This document shows positions 1 to 11,392 of a stretch of 64,000 nucleotides of DNA, one piece after another; positions within the stretch are counted from its first letter, which is position 1; each line of letters opens with the position of its first letter. The position numbers and the translations under genes were made by a program. The DNA is taken from positions 124,001 to 188,000 of the forward strand of contig NZ_JAJHVV010000002.1 in the NCBI RefSeq assembly GCF_023145695.1, written 5' to 3'. Source of the DNA: Vibrio amylolyticus. Lineage in GTDB: Bacteria; Pseudomonadota; Gammaproteobacteria; Enterobacterales; Vibrionaceae. Under the pieces are notes generated by a model, which worked only from the letters and a program-made list of their open reading frames with translations, was not told the DNA's origin and searched no databases.

Positions 1-518
1 TGTCAGGTACGCTGTATCAGCATCAAGAGAAAGGTGGCTATATCGATGTACTTGCCCAGCGTCAGGCTCCTCTTAACGCTGAACGCCTTGAGACAATGAG
101 TGATTCTGTGATTGAGTTTAAGGCGGATGATGAGAAGTATGTGGTCACTGTTTTTACTGATATTACGTGTGGATATTGTGTTCGCTTACACAATCAGATG
201 AGTGGCTATAATGCGTTAGGCATTACAGTGCGATACCTTGCTTATCCTCGTGCGGGCGCTGAATCTGATGTTGCTGATCAAATGGCGGCAATTTGGTGTG
301 CTGACGATCAACAAACAGCGATGCATGATGCGAAAGTTAACCGTAAGTTCCCAGAACAAAGTGGTGATTTTGCTCAGTGCCAACAGACCGTAAAAGAGCA
401 CTTTATATTAGGCAAATCTCTAGGCATTAGTGGCACGCCGTCTATATTCTTACCAAGTGGCGAAATGATTGGTGGTTATCTTCCGCCAGCGAAACTGATT
501 GAGCAGCTTGTAAAGTAG
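1..518 (+). CDS. dsbC: Thiol:disulfide interchange protein DsbC (3' part)
   Basis: This is the C-terminal part of the periplasmic disulfide isomerase DsbC. The reading frame is open from base 3, so the start lies before the window. The thioredoxin-like domain contains the redox motif CGYC (bases about 169-180) inside FTDITCGYC, and the cis-proline motif GTPS occurs near the C-terminus. DsbC isomerises wrongly paired disulfides and is kept reduced by DsbD. In gammaproteobacteria dsbC commonly lies just upstream of recJ, as here. The N-terminal dimerisation domain and signal peptide are not visible. Confidence 0.93.
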   Translation, partial: SGTLYQHQEKGGYIDVLAQRQAPLNAERLETMSDSVIEFKADDEKYVVTVFTDITCGYCVRLHNQMSGYNALGITVRYLAYPRAGAESDVADQMAAIWCADDQQTAMHDAKVNRKFPEQSGDFAQCQQTVKEHFILGKSLGISGTPSIFLPSGEMIGGYLPPAKLIEQLVK

Positions 519-569
519 CGATATCGTGCCACCAGTCTCAACGTTAAGCCATACAACATAGAACAAGGA

Positions 570-591
570 AGCAGGCGAATTTTCGCCTGCT
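570..591 (+). other. Stem-loop directly before the recJ ribosome binding site
   Basis: AGCAGGCGAA (570-579) pairs perfectly with TTCGCCTGCT (582-591). The weak Shine-Dalgarno AGGT starts at once after the stem, 8-9 bases before the recJ ATG. There is no T-run, so this is not a standard terminator. It may limit dsbC-to-recJ read-through or recJ translation; that role is inference. Confidence 0.5.
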
Positions 592-603
592 AGGTACTTA
601 TCC

Positions 604-2343
604 ATGATAGAAATCCGTCGTCGTCCTGATGTGGATCTTTCCCTTCTTTCTGAGCCCATTGATCCTTTATTGAAGCGTATCTATTTGAGTCGAGGTATTC
701 GTTCTGCTCAACAGCTAGATAAAACCTCACGATCGTTGCACTCTTATCAAAAGCTTGATGGGATTCAACAAGCGGTTGAGCTGTTATTTAGTGCGGTAAC
801 TAATAATCAACGCATTATTGTCGTCGGCGATTTTGATGCGGATGGCGCCACAAGTTCTGCGCTCTCTGTATTGGCACTTCGTATGCTAGGCAGTAGCAAT
901 GTTGATTACCTTGTCCCTAACCGCTTTGAAGATGGCTATGGGTTAAGCCCTGAGGTGGTGGATCAAGCCATTGCTATTGGTGCACAAGTGATCATGACCG
1001 TTGATAATGGCGTCTCTTCTATTGATGGGGTTCGTTATGCCAAAGAGAAAGGGCTAACGGTCATTGTGACGGACCATCACTTACCGGGTCACGAATTGCC
1101 GATTGCGGATGCGATGGTGAACCCTAACTTAGAGTCGTGTGAGTTTCCGTCCAAATCGTTGGCTGGCGTGGGGGTTGCGTTTTATTTGATGATGGCCCTG
1201 TGTGTCCATATGCGTAAAGTTGATTGGTTTAGCTCAAACAGTATGACTGAACCAAAGCTGATGGAACTGATTGATTTGGTTGCCCTTGGTACGGTCGCTG
1301 ATGTGGTGGCTTTAGATGAAAATAACCGTATTTTGGTTCATCAAGGTTTGCAACGTATACGAGCAGGTAAAGCGAGGCCGGGAATTCAAGCTCTGATTGA
1401 AGTGGCGAAAAAAGACGCACATCGACTAGTTGCGACCGATTTTGGTTTTGCGTTGGGCCCTCGAATTAACGCAGCTGGGCGTTTAGATGACATGTCGTTT
1501 GGTGTTGAGCTTTTAATGAGTAATAACATCCATGCAGCACGTCGAATGGCGAGTGAGCTTGATGGTCTAAATCAAACGCGCAAAGAAATTGAAGAGGGCA
1601 TGAAACAGGAAGCGATGGCGTTTTGTGAGCGCTTACAGTTTGGCGATAATGGTGAACTTCCTCATGGACTTGTCCTGTTTCAACGTGATTGGCATCAAGG
1701 CGTAATTGGTATTTTAGCCTCTCGCATAAAAGAGAAATTTCATCGTCCAGTTATTGCATTTGCCGACGGTGGAGAAGGGATGATCAAAGGTTCGTGTCGT
1801 TCTATCCCTGGTCTTCATATGAGAGATGCACTCGATCGAATTGATACTCAAAACCCAGGGTTGATTGCCAAGTTTGGTGGTCACGCAATGGCAGCGGGAT
1901 TAAGCATCAAAGAGTCTGATTTTGAGGCGTTCTCCAGCTTGTTTGATCAGGTTGTTAGGCAAGAATTGGATGATAACGCACTTAAAGGCGTGGTGTTGTC
2001 GGATGGGGAGCTACTACCAGAGCAGTTCTCTATGCATACTGCTGAACTGTTACGTGCGGGTGGGCCATGGGGGCAAGCGTTTCCTGAGCCTGTTTTTGAT
2101 GGTGAATTTAAAATCCTTCATCAAAAATTGGTCGGTGAAAAACATTTAAAGTTAATGCTAGAGCCTTTGCATAAAGGTCACCCGACGAACATTATGATTG
2201 ACGGGATTGCGTTCAATGTGGATTTAAGGCGTTGGCCTGATGCATCGACTAAGAATGTACGACTTGCTTTTAAACTTGATATCAATGAATTCAGAGGCAA
2301 CCAATCACTACAGTTGATGATTGAACACCTTGATACAATTTAG
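604..2343 (+). CDS. recJ: Single-stranded-DNA-specific exonuclease RecJ
   Basis: RecJ is a 5'-to-3' single-strand exonuclease used in RecF-pathway recombination, mismatch repair and base excision repair. The 579-residue product is close to the 577 of E. coli. The DHH phosphoesterase domain shows the metal-binding motifs VVGDFDADGATS and VIVTDHHLPG, and the DHHA1 domain contains KFGGHAMAAGLS. The C-terminal OB-fold part ends with KLDINEFRGNQSLQ. The start MIEIRRRPDVD aligns with the usual N-terminus, but its Shine-Dalgarno is weak and sits beside a strong hairpin. It follows dsbC by 85 bases and is closed by a clear terminator. Confidence 0.97.
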   Translation: MIEIRRRPDVDLSLLSEPIDPLLKRIYLSRGIRSAQQLDKTSRSLHSYQKLDGIQQAVELLFSAVTNNQRIIVVGDFDADGATSSALSVLALRMLGSSNVDYLVPNRFEDGYGLSPEVVDQAIAIGAQVIMTVDNGVSSIDGVRYAKEKGLTVIVTDHHLPGHELPIADAMVNPNLESCEFPSKSLAGVGVAFYLMMALCVHMRKVDWFSSNSMTEPKLMELIDLVALGTVADVVALDENNRILVHQGLQRIRAGKARPGIQALIEVAKKDAHRLVATDFGFALGPRINAAGRLDDMSFGVELLMSNNIHAARRMASELDGLNQTRKEIEEGMKQEAMAFCERLQFGDNGELPHGLVLFQRDWHQGVIGILASRIKEKFHRPVIAFADGGEGMIKGSCRSIPGLHMRDALDRIDTQNPGLIAKFGGHAMAAGLSIKESDFEAFSSLFDQVVRQELDDNALKGVVLSDGELLPEQFSMHTAELLRAGGPWGQAFPEPVFDGEFKILHQKLVGEKHLKLMLEPLHKGHPTNIMIDGIAFNVDLRRWPDASTKNVRLAFKLDINEFRGNQSLQLMIEHLDTI

Positions 2344-2356
2344 CTTTACGAAGAAC

Positions 2357-2393
2357 GCCAGAATCATTCTCAGTAATGTTCTGGCTTTTTTTT
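2357..2393 (+). terminator. Rho-independent terminator of recJ
   Basis: GCCAGAA (2357-2363) pairs with TTCTGGC (2379-2385), and a CATT/AATG pairing extends the stem past a one-base bulge. Eight T residues follow. Confidence 0.9.
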
Positions 2394-2439
2394 AATCAGC
2401 CTCCTTTCCTACTAAAATCTTTACTTACTTCTCTTTTTG

Positions 2440-2453
2440 TTGATGTAAATCAA
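2440..2453 (+). promoter_or_regulatory. FNR box, distal pdhR control module
   Basis: TTGATGTAAATCAA is a perfect match to the FNR consensus TTGATNNNNATCAA. It lies 70 bp (centre to centre) upstream of the distal PdhR operator. Its effect (activation or repression) cannot be read from sequence. Confidence 0.7.
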
Positions 2454-2508
2454 TAAAATCAACACCTTGTGTTATTTTTACTTACGAATTAAATGTATCC
2501 CTACTGTA

Positions 2509-2523
2509 ATTGGTCTTACCAAT
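2509..2523 (+). promoter_or_regulatory. Distal PdhR operator
   Basis: ATTGGTCTTACCAAT has the perfect dyad ATTGGT-N3-ACCAAT recognised by the GntR-family repressor PdhR. Its centre is 147 bp from that of the proximal operator. Confidence 0.75.
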
Positions 2524-2589
2524 ATTGTTTGGATAGGTTTATTAAATAAATATTATTAGTTGTTTTTTTGTTACGAGGCGCTGTGTTTA

Positions 2590-2603
2590 TTGATTTGAAT
2601 CAA
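2590..2603 (+). promoter_or_regulatory. FNR box, proximal pdhR control module
   Basis: TTGATTTGAATCAA is a perfect FNR dyad, centred 66-67 bp upstream of the proximal PdhR operator. A weak -35-like TGGACA follows it. With the first FNR box it forms the second copy of an FNR/PdhR module, suggesting that oxygen and pyruvate both control the operon. Confidence 0.7.
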
Positions 2604-2655
2604 CAAATCACTGGACAGTGTGGTTTTTCATATGTTAATTTCTTGCCCAACAATA

Positions 2656-2670
2656 ATTGGTAATACCAAT
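2656..2670 (+). promoter_or_regulatory. Proximal PdhR operator
   Basis: ATTGGTAATACCAAT is a perfect PdhR dyad, flanked by A and T so that the arms are 7 bp long. It ends 28 bases before the pdhR ATG, probably near or just after the transcription start, as expected for an autorepressed operon. Confidence 0.85.
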
Positions 2671-2698
2671 TTACGCTGAAGCGAGAAGAGCAATCGAT

Positions 2699-3469
2699 AT
2701 GGCTTATCAAAGGATTCGTCAGCCTAAACTTTCTGATGTTATTGAGCAGGAGCTTGAGCAACTGATCGTGGAAGGCACCCTAGCGCCAGGTCAGCAACTA
2801 CCACCAGAGCGCGAGCTTGCTAAACAGTTTGACGTATCGCGCCCTTCAATCAGGGAAGCTATTCAGCGTCTAGAAGCAAAAAAATTACTCACTCGTCGCC
2901 AAGGCGGCGGTACGTTCGTCAGTGAGAATATTTGGAAGAGTTTTTCAGATCCTCTGCTAAATTTATTGTCGAGCCACTCTGAAACGCAGCTTGATCTTCT
3001 TGAGTCTCGCCATGCGATGGAAGGTATCTCGGCCTACTTTGCCGCACTGCGTGGAACGGATGAAGACTTCGCTCGAATCCAAGCTTGTTTGATTGAAATA
3101 GGCGAAGAGCAAAAAGATAAAAATGTAGAAGCTGAAGCCAGTGCGGTTATGAAGTTCTTAGTGGCACTGACAGAAGCAGCTCACAATGTTGTGCTTCTAC
3201 ATATTGTTCGCAGCTTAGCCCCGCTGCTTGAGCAGAATATTTTACAGAATTTAAAGTTGTTACATCGCCGCGATGACGTGGTGGAAAAAGTCAGCAAACA
3301 CAGAGCAAATATTGTGGATGCGATTGTTTCTGGTCAGCCTGAACAGGCGCGAGAAATGTCACACTCACATTTAGCTTATATTGAAGAAACATTGTTGGAC
3401 CTGACGCGTGAAGAATCTAGAAGAGAACGTTCTTTACGCAGAATCCAACAAGGCAAGGAGTCGTCTTAG
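2699..3469 (+). CDS. pdhR: Pyruvate dehydrogenase complex repressor PdhR
   Basis: GntR/FadR-type repressor that binds pyruvate and releases the pdhR-aceEF-lpd promoter. The start chosen is the ATG at 2699 ([17 protein letters not shown]), which matches the family N-terminus and follows a purine-rich GAGAAGAG. An in-frame upstream start at 2657 would place the operator inside the gene, so I reject it. Residues 1-75 form the winged helix-turn-helix ([20 protein letters not shown], then RRQGGGTFV). The rest is the FCD ligand domain, ending in the conserved [12 protein letters not shown]. The product is 256 residues (254 in E. coli). aceE follows after 53 bases. Confidence 0.96.
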   Translation: MAYQRIRQPKLSDVIEQELEQLIVEGTLAPGQQLPPERELAKQFDVSRPSIREAIQRLEAKKLLTRRQGGGTFVSENIWKSFSDPLLNLLSSHSETQLDLLESRHAMEGISAYFAALRGTDEDFARIQACLIEIGEEQKDKNVEAEASAVMKFLVALTEAAHNVVLLHIVRSLAPLLEQNILQNLKLLHRRDDVVEKVSKHRANIVDAIVSGQPEQAREMSHSHLAYIEETLLDLTREESRRERSLRRIQQGKESS

Positions 3470-3522
3470 TACGGCTCTTTGACTGTTTATCTAAAATCCA
3501 ACCAATAGAAGGATAGATCGCC

Positions 3523-6186
<2,664 letters not shown>

Positions 6187-6216
6187 GACTTACGTTAATT
6201 AAGGTAGGAAAACACA

Positions 6217-8103
6217 ATGACAATCGAAATTAATGTTCCTGACATTGGTGCTGATGAAGTTGAAGTCACTGAAATTCTAGTCAACGTTGGCGACAAGGTT
6301 GAAGAAGAGCAGTCACTGATCACTGTTGAAGGCGACAAAGCGTCAATGGAAGTACCAGCGTCTCAAGCGGGTATCGTTAAAGAAATCAAGATCTCTGAAG
6401 GCGACTCAGTGTCTACTGGCTCTCTTATCATGATCTTCGAAGCGGAAGGTGCAGCAGCAGCACCGGCTGCTCCTGCTCCTGCGGTTGAAGCGGCTCCAGT
6501 AGCTGCTCCTGCAGCAGCGGCGGCATCTGAACTTAAAGAAGTTCATGTACCTGATATCGGTGGTGACGAAGTTGAAGTCACTGAAATCATGGTTGCTATC
6601 GGTGATGTTGTTGAAGAAGAGCAATCTCTTTTAACTGTTGAAGGCGATAAAGCTTCAATGGAAGTGCCTGCACCATTTGCTGGTACTGTTAAAGAAATCA
6701 AGATCGCTTCTGGCGACTCTGTTTCTACGGGTTCTCTAGTGATGGTATTTGAAGTTGCAGGTTCTGGCGCTCCAGTTGTAGCAGCTCCAGCGGCGGCACC
6801 AGTTGCAGCAGCTCCAGCAGCATCAGCTGAAAAAGACGTTAACGTTCCTGATATCGGTGGCGATGAAGTAGAAGTTACTGAAATCATGGTAGCGGTTGGC
6901 GATACAGTAGAAGAAGAGCAATCTCTAATTACTGTTGAAGGTGACAAAGCTTCAATGGAAGTTCCAGCACCATTCGCAGGTACGGTAAAAGAAATCAAGA
7001 TTGCCACTGGCGACACAGTGTCAACGGGCTCTCTTATCATGACATTTGTAGTTGAAGGCGCAGCTCCTGTGGCAGTAGCGGCTCCAGCACAAGCAGCAGC
7101 TCCGGCGGCAGCACCTGCTCCTAAAGCAGAAGCGGCAGCTCCAGCAGCAAATGACTTCCAAGAGAACGGTGACTACGCGCACGCCTCTCCAGTGGTTCGT
7201 CGTCTTGCTCGTGAATTTGGCGTTAACCTTTCTAAGGTTAAAGGTACTGGTCGTAAGAGCCGTATCTTGAAAGAAGACGTTCAGTCTTACGTTAAAGATG
7301 CACTTAAGCGTCTAGAGTCTGGTGCTGCAGCATCTGGCAAAGGCGGTGATGGCTCTGCTCTTGGTCTACTACCATGGCCAAAAGTGGACTTCAGCAAGTT
7401 CGGCGAAACTGAAGTTCAGAAGCTTTCTAAGATCAAGAAGATCTCTGGCGCTAACCTACACCGTAACTGGGTAATGATCCCTCACGTTACACAATGGGAT
7501 AACGCAGACATCACTGAGCTAGAAGCATTCCGTAAAGAACAGAACGCAATTGAAGCTAAGAAAGACACTGGCATGAAGATCACGCCTCTTGTGTTCATCA
7601 TGAAAGCGGTAGCAAAAGCGTTAGAAGCATTCCCTGCGTTTAACTCTTCTCTTTCTGAAGATGGCGAAAGCATCATTCTTAAGAAGTACGTGAACGTTGG
7701 TATCGCAGTAGATACGCCAAACGGTCTGGTTGTTCCTGTCTTCAAAGACGTGAACAAGAAAGGCATTTACGAGCTTTCTGAAGAGCTAATGGTCGTGTCT
7801 AAGAAAGCACGTTCAGGTAAGCTAACTGCAGCAGACATGCAAGGTGGTTGTTTCACAATCTCTAGCCTTGGTGGTATCGGCGGTACTGCATTTACACCTA
7901 TCGTAAATGCACCAGAAGTTGGTATCCTTGGTGTGTCTAAATCAGAGATGAAGCCTGTATGGAACGGTAAAGAGTTCCAGCCACGCCTACAACTGCCACT
8001 TTCTCTTTCATACGATCACCGTGTGATTGATGGCGCTGAAGGTGCACGCTTCATTACATTCCTAAACAGCGCGCTATCTGATATTCGCCGTTTAGTTCTG
8101 TAA
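6217..8103 (+). CDS. aceF: Dihydrolipoyllysine acetyltransferase (E2) AceF
   Basis: E2 core of pyruvate dehydrogenase; it passes the acetyl group from lipoyl-lysine to CoA. There are three N-terminal lipoyl domains, each with EGDKASMEV, putting the lipoylated lysines at K41, K145 and K244. Ala/Pro-rich linkers join them. A peripheral subunit-binding domain ([15 protein letters not shown], about residues 324-360) precedes the catalytic domain with SYDHRVIDG (His601, Asp605). The 628-residue length and three-lipoyl layout equal those of E. coli. A weak terminator follows, so lpd probably also has its own promoter. Confidence 0.98.
   Translation: MTIEINVPDIGADEVEVTEILVNVGDKVEEEQSLITVEGDKASMEVPASQAGIVKEIKISEGDSVSTGSLIMIFEAEGAAAAPAAPAPAVEAAPVAAPAAAAASELKEVHVPDIGGDEVEVTEIMVAIGDVVEEEQSLLTVEGDKASMEVPAPFAGTVKEIKIASGDSVSTGSLVMVFEVAGSGAPVVAAPAAAPVAAAPAASAEKDVNVPDIGGDEVEVTEIMVAVGDTVEEEQSLITVEGDKASMEVPAPFAGTVKEIKIATGDTVSTGSLIMTFVVEGAAPVAVAAPAQAAAPAAAPAPKAEAAAPAANDFQENGDYAHASPVVRRLAREFGVNLSKVKGTGRKSRILKEDVQSYVKDALKRLESGAAASGKGGDGSALGLLPWPKVDFSKFGETEVQKLSKIKKISGANLHRNWVMIPHVTQWDNADITELEAFRKEQNAIEAKKDTGMKITPLVFIMKAVAKALEAFPAFNSSLSEDGESIILKKYVNVGIAVDTPNGLVVPVFKDVNKKGIYELSEELMVVSKKARSGKLTAADMQGGCFTISSLGGIGGTAFTPIVNAPEVGILGVSKSEMKPVWNGKEFQPRLQLPLSLSYDHRVIDGAEGARFITFLNSALSDIRRLVL
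6226..7060 (+). repeat. Three in-frame lipoyl-domain repeats in aceF
   Basis: Three tandem copies of a lipoyl-domain coding unit begin near 6226, 6538 and 6835, with a period of about 300 bases. The DNA itself stays very similar around the lysine codons, and Ala/Pro-rich linkers separate the units. Such repeats can recombine, but all three are intact here. Confidence 0.85.
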
Positions 8104-8115
8104 GATTCGCAAAAA

Positions 8116-8139
8116 TAAGGTGGCTTTCGGGTCACCTTA
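8116..8139 (+). terminator. Weak terminator between aceF and lpd
   Basis: TAAGGTG (8116-8122) pairs with CACCTTA (8133-8139), followed by a poor T-tract (TTGTTTTA). It probably terminates only part of the aceEF transcripts. The 200 bases from here to lpd hold no gene; they may contain an lpd promoter, but I see no convincing -35/-10 pair. Confidence 0.5.
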
Positions 8140-8341
8140 ATTGTTTTACGTAACGCATATAATTAGATAACAGTTTCAATCAATCTTAATAAACTGATGG
8201 TGAATTGTTGTCTAGCTCACAGGCTAACTGAATGCTTCTTTCACACTGTTAACATCTCTGTAAAATGTTTCACGTTTGAAAGTCCATATATTTAGGAATA
8301 CCTACTTAGCCTGTTAGGGATAATGACTACAAGAGGTCACA

Positions 8342-9772
8342 ATGAGCAAAGAAATCAAAGCCCAAGTTGTTGTACTTGGTTCAGGTCCTGCTGGTTACTC
8401 AGCTGCATTCCGCTGTGCAGACTTAGGTCTAGAAACAGTTTTAGTTGAACGTTACAGCACACTTGGTGGTGTATGTTTGAACGTTGGTTGTATTCCATCA
8501 AAAGCACTTCTTCACGTATCTAAAGTAATTGAAGAAGCAAAAGCGATGGCAGAGCACGGCGTTGTATTCGGCGAGCCACAGACTGACATCAGCAAGATCC
8601 GTATCTGGAAAGAGAAAGTTGTAGACCAACTAACTGGTGGTCTTGGCGGTATGGCTAAGATGCGTAACGTTACAGTGGTTAACGGTTTTGGTAAATTTAC
8701 AGGTCCTAACAGTATTCTTGTTGAAGGCGAAGGCGAAGCAACAACCGTTAACTTCGATAATGCAATCATTGCTGCAGGTTCTCGTCCAATCAAACTTCCG
8801 TTTATCCCGCATGAAGACCCACGTATTTGGGACTCTACGGATGCACTAGAGCTAAACGAAGTACCAGAAAAACTGCTTATCATGGGCGGCGGTATCATCG
8901 GTCTTGAGATGGGTACGGTTTACCACTCTCTAGGCTCTAAAGTTGAAGTTGTTGAGATGTTTGATCAAGTTATCCCAGCGGCGGATAAAGACATCGTTAA
9001 AGTCTTCACTAAGCGTATTAAGAACAAGTTCAAGCTAATGCTTGAGACAAAAGTAACAGCAGTTGAAGCGAAAGAAGACGGTATCTACGTTTCAATGGAA
9101 GGCAAGAAAGCACCTGCAGAAGCTGAGCGTTACGACGCGGTTCTTGTTGCTATCGGTCGTGTTCCAAACGGCGCACTTATCGATGCAGAGAAAGCGGGTA
9201 TCGAAGTTGACGAACGTGGTTTCATCAACGTTGATAAGCAAATGCGTACTAACGTATCTCACATCCACGCGATCGGTGATGTTGTTGGTCAACCAATGCT
9301 TGCTCACAAAGGTGTGCATGAAGGTCACGTAGCTGCTGAAGTTATCTCTGGTAAGAAGCACTACTTCGACCCTAAAGTAATTCCATCAATTGCGTACACT
9401 GAGCCAGAAGTTGCTTGGGTAGGTAAGACTGAGAAAGAAGCGAAAGAAGAAGGTATTAACTACGAAGTTTCTACGTTCCCTTGGGCTGCTTCTGGTCGTG
9501 CAATTGCCTCTGACTGTGCTGACGGTATGACGAAGATGATCTTCGACAAAGACACTCACCGTGTGATTGGTGGTGCTGTTGTCGGTACTAACGGTGGTGA
9601 GCTTCTTGGTGAAATCGGTCTAGCTATCGAGATGGGTTGTGACGCTGAAGATATCGCACTAACTATCCACGCTCACCCAACTCTACATGAGTCGGTTGGT
9701 CTAGCTGCAGAAGTATTTGAAGGTTCGATTACTGATCTTCCAAATAAGAAAGCAGTGAAAAAGAAGAAATAA
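8342..9772 (+). CDS. lpd: Dihydrolipoyl dehydrogenase (E3)
   Basis: FAD enzyme that reoxidises dihydrolipoamide with NAD+ in the pyruvate and 2-oxoglutarate dehydrogenase complexes and in glycine cleavage. The FAD motif VLGSGPAGYSAA is at the N-terminus. The redox disulfide is Cys45-Cys50 (GGVCLNVGC). The NAD motif is GGGIIGLEMG, and the catalytic dyad His445/Glu450 lies in HPTLHE. It has 476 residues, as usual, and ends in a lysine-rich tail. RBS AAGAGG. It is the last gene of the PDH cluster, followed by a strong bidirectional terminator. Confidence 0.98.
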   Translation: MSKEIKAQVVVLGSGPAGYSAAFRCADLGLETVLVERYSTLGGVCLNVGCIPSKALLHVSKVIEEAKAMAEHGVVFGEPQTDISKIRIWKEKVVDQLTGGLGGMAKMRNVTVVNGFGKFTGPNSILVEGEGEATTVNFDNAIIAAGSRPIKLPFIPHEDPRIWDSTDALELNEVPEKLLIMGGGIIGLEMGTVYHSLGSKVEVVEMFDQVIPAADKDIVKVFTKRIKNKFKLMLETKVTAVEAKEDGIYVSMEGKKAPAEAERYDAVLVAIGRVPNGALIDAEKAGIEVDERGFINVDKQMRTNVSHIHAIGDVVGQPMLAHKGVHEGHVAAEVISGKKHYFDPKVIPSIAYTEPEVAWVGKTEKEAKEEGINYEVSTFPWAASGRAIASDCADGMTKMIFDKDTHRVIGGAVVGTNGGELLGEIGLAIEMGCDAEDIALTIHAHPTLHESVGLAAEVFEGSITDLPNKKAVKKKK

Positions 9773-9789
9773 ATCTTTTTCAAGCTAAT

Positions 9790-9819
9790 AAAAAACCGCT
9801 GAATGTTCAGCGGTTTTTT
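9790..9819 (+). terminator. Bidirectional terminator between lpd and the LuxR/HapR gene
   Basis: CCGCTGA pairs with TCAGCGG around a short loop, flanked by six A before and six T after. It can serve lpd on the plus strand and the convergent regulator gene on the minus strand. Confidence 0.93.
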
Positions 9820-9834
9820 GTTTTCTGGTTCAGC

Positions 9835-10452
9835 TTACTTTTTGTCATGCGTATAAATACACAGCATGTCTAGGTAGCTATTGGTCAACTGTTCCATTGC
9901 CACTTCACTCTGAAGTCGGTTTGACTGTACAAAGAGAGAGTAACAGATGCCGTGGAAGAGGTTAGTGAGATGATCAGGGTCATGGTCGCTACACACTTCA
10001 TCGCGATTAATCGCGTTAATGAACATGTTTTTTACTAGCATCTGATTGGTTTTATTTGAAGAGACAAACAAAGGCCAAACTTCATCTCGAGTCGACGCAC
10101 TCCACTCAAACCACACTTTTAGCCAGTTACAATCTTGAATAACCAGATTGACCATCTCGCTAGTCACATTCTTTAGATTGTCTTTTGCGTGGAGATCTAA
10201 GTCGATATTGTCGGTTAGAAAGTTAGAGAACTGACGTACAACGTAGTTAAGCACATCATCAACGAGATCTTCTCGGGTAGGGAAGTAGTTGAATACTGTC
10301 GCCACAGAGACTTGTGCAATCTCTGCGATATCAGCGTGTCCACCTCGTCCGATGCCCCGTTTTGCAAATACTTCTAATGCAATTTCCATTAATTGAAGTT
10401 TTCGTTTTTGCGGAGACAGGCGTGTGCGCGGCCTTTTTGCTATTGAGTCCAT
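9835..10452 (-). CDS. luxR: Quorum-sensing master regulator, LuxR/HapR/SmcR/OpaR type (TetR fold)
   Basis: TetR-family transcription factor at the bottom of the Vibrio quorum-sensing cascade, made at high cell density. The 205-residue protein begins MDSIAKRPRTRLSP and carries the helix-turn-helix ADIAEIAQVSVATVFNYF (about residues 40-57), both hallmarks of this subfamily. The C-terminal dimer/ligand domain includes VWFEWSASTRDEVWPLF. The lpd-regulator-hpt neighbourhood is as in several vibrios. The name varies by species (luxR, hapR, smcR, opaR, litR); it is not the LuxR of lux operons in Aliivibrio. The start has the SD AAGGAAA. The mRNA leader contains a Qrr-pairing site. Confidence 0.96.
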   Translation of the reverse strand: MDSIAKRPRTRLSPQKRKLQLMEIALEVFAKRGIGRGGHADIAEIAQVSVATVFNYFPTREDLVDDVLNYVVRQFSNFLTDNIDLDLHAKDNLKNVTSEMVNLVIQDCNWLKVWFEWSASTRDEVWPLFVSSNKTNQMLVKNMFINAINRDEVCSDHDPDHLTNLFHGICYSLFVQSNRLQSEVAMEQLTNSYLDMLCIYTHDKK

Positions 10453-10466
10453 ATAGAATTTTCCTT

Positions 10467-10483
10467 GCCAATTGACGTGTTGT
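10467..10483 (-). promoter_or_regulatory. Qrr small-RNA pairing site in the LuxR/HapR mRNA leader
   Basis: On the minus strand the mRNA reads ACAACACGTCAATTGGC just before the SD and start codon (10452). It is complementary, with small mismatches, to the conserved Qrr core (GCCAACTGACGTTGTT, from memory). At low cell density Qrr1-5 with Hfq would block translation here. The pairing is known biology for this gene family; the site is read from the sequence. Confidence 0.75.
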
Positions 10484-10582
10484 TTTATGATTTACTTGCC
10501 CTAGAGTCTTTGCTCTAATGACTTATTTGTTATTTTATCTAGCAATATGAGTGTAATGGTGCATATGAAAATCGTCAATGCC

Positions 10583-10606
10583 TTATGCTTATATATTAGT
10601 CAATAA
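10583..10606 (-). promoter_or_regulatory. Possible LuxR/HapR autoregulatory site
   Basis: On the minus strand TTATTGACTAAT followed by ATATAAGCATAA resembles the imperfect dyad bound by LuxR/HapR proteins (TTATTGATAAA half-site). It is about 130 bases upstream of the gene, where autorepression sites are known in relatives. The second half-site is poor, so this is a weak call. Confidence 0.3.
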
Positions 10607-10686
10607 TGCGAATAGTGATTAGATTCAATGTGCTTAATTTTATAAAGCCTCTAATAAATGAGAAATAATGACAAATGGTGAAAAAT

Positions 10687-10715
10687 TTAACTCATGAAGG
10701 GAGGAGTGGTACTAT
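10687..10715 (+). promoter_or_regulatory. Predicted hpt promoter
   Basis: TTAACT (-35) is separated by 17 bases from TACTAT (-10), and the -10 is extended by TGG. The start would be near 10722, giving a leader of about 65 bases. Confidence 0.45.
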
Positions 10716-10788
10716 AGCGGCAAAATTAAGCATTAGACCGGCACAATAAGGCTCTAGTGGCTACAATCACTGACAAATTGAGAATGTT

Positions 10789-11319
10789 ATGAAACACACA
10801 GTAGAACCTATGATTTCTGAGCAGGAAGTTCAGGAGCGAGTAAAAGAGCTAGGCAAGCAAATTACTGAGCATTACCAAGGCAGTGAAGACTTGGTTATGG
10901 TTGGCCTGTTGCGTGGTTCATTTGTCTTTATGGCTGATTTAGCACGCGCTATCGACATTACTCATCAAGTTGATTTTATGACAGCGTCTAGCTATGGCAA
11001 CACAATGGAAAGTAGCCGTGATGTTCGTATTCTTAAAGATTTAGATGATGATATTAAAGGCAAGGACGTACTTCTGGTCGAAGATATCATCGATACGGGT
11101 AATACCTTGAGTAAGGTTGTTGAAATTTTGAGCCTACGTGAGCCTAAGTCGATAGAGATTTGTACTCTTTTAGATAAGCCGGTAAAGCGTGAAATTGAAG
11201 TGGATGCTAAGTGGGTTGGCTTTGCGATCCCTGACGAGTTTGTGGTTGGTGTGGGTATCGATTACGCTCAGAAATACCGTCACTTACCGTTCATTGGTAA
11301 AGTCGTTCCTCAAGAATAG
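10789..11319 (+). CDS. hpt: Hypoxanthine phosphoribosyltransferase
   Basis: Purine salvage enzyme converting hypoxanthine (and guanine more weakly) plus PRPP to IMP/GMP. The PRPP-binding loop [14 protein letters not shown] is clear, as are [10 protein letters not shown] and DFMTASSYG of the phosphoribosyltransferase fold. It has 176 residues, starts MKHTVE like E. coli Hpt, and ends GKVVPQE. It is divergent from the quorum-sensing regulator gene, with 336 bases between the two starts, and is closed by a bidirectional terminator. Confidence 0.97.
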   Translation: MKHTVEPMISEQEVQERVKELGKQITEHYQGSEDLVMVGLLRGSFVFMADLARAIDITHQVDFMTASSYGNTMESSRDVRILKDLDDDIKGKDVLLVEDIIDTGNTLSKVVEILSLREPKSIEICTLLDKPVKREIEVDAKWVGFAIPDEFVVGVGIDYAQKYRHLPFIGKVVPQE

Positions 11320-11347
11320 AACCGTCAGTGCTCTTTTCTATGGATAC

Positions 11348-11378
11348 AAAAACGCTCACAAATAGGTGAGCGTTTTTT
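11348..11378 (+). terminator. Bidirectional terminator between hpt and can
   Basis: AACGCTCAC (11351-11359) pairs with GTGAGCGTT (11366-11374), with A residues before and a T-run after. It serves the convergent genes hpt and can. Confidence 0.93.
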
Positions 11379-11392
11379 ATGAAGCGTATGTT

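Noticed and set aside
6543..7040. A 165-codon antisense frame within aceF, rich in Ser, Thr and Ala
   Set aside because: It mirrors the Ala/Pro-rich linkers and lipoyl repeats of aceF; no RBS or recognisable domain.
6226..7060. Regular direct repeats that could suggest an array
   Set aside because: They are the three lipoyl domains of aceF, in frame and protein-coding; not CRISPR.
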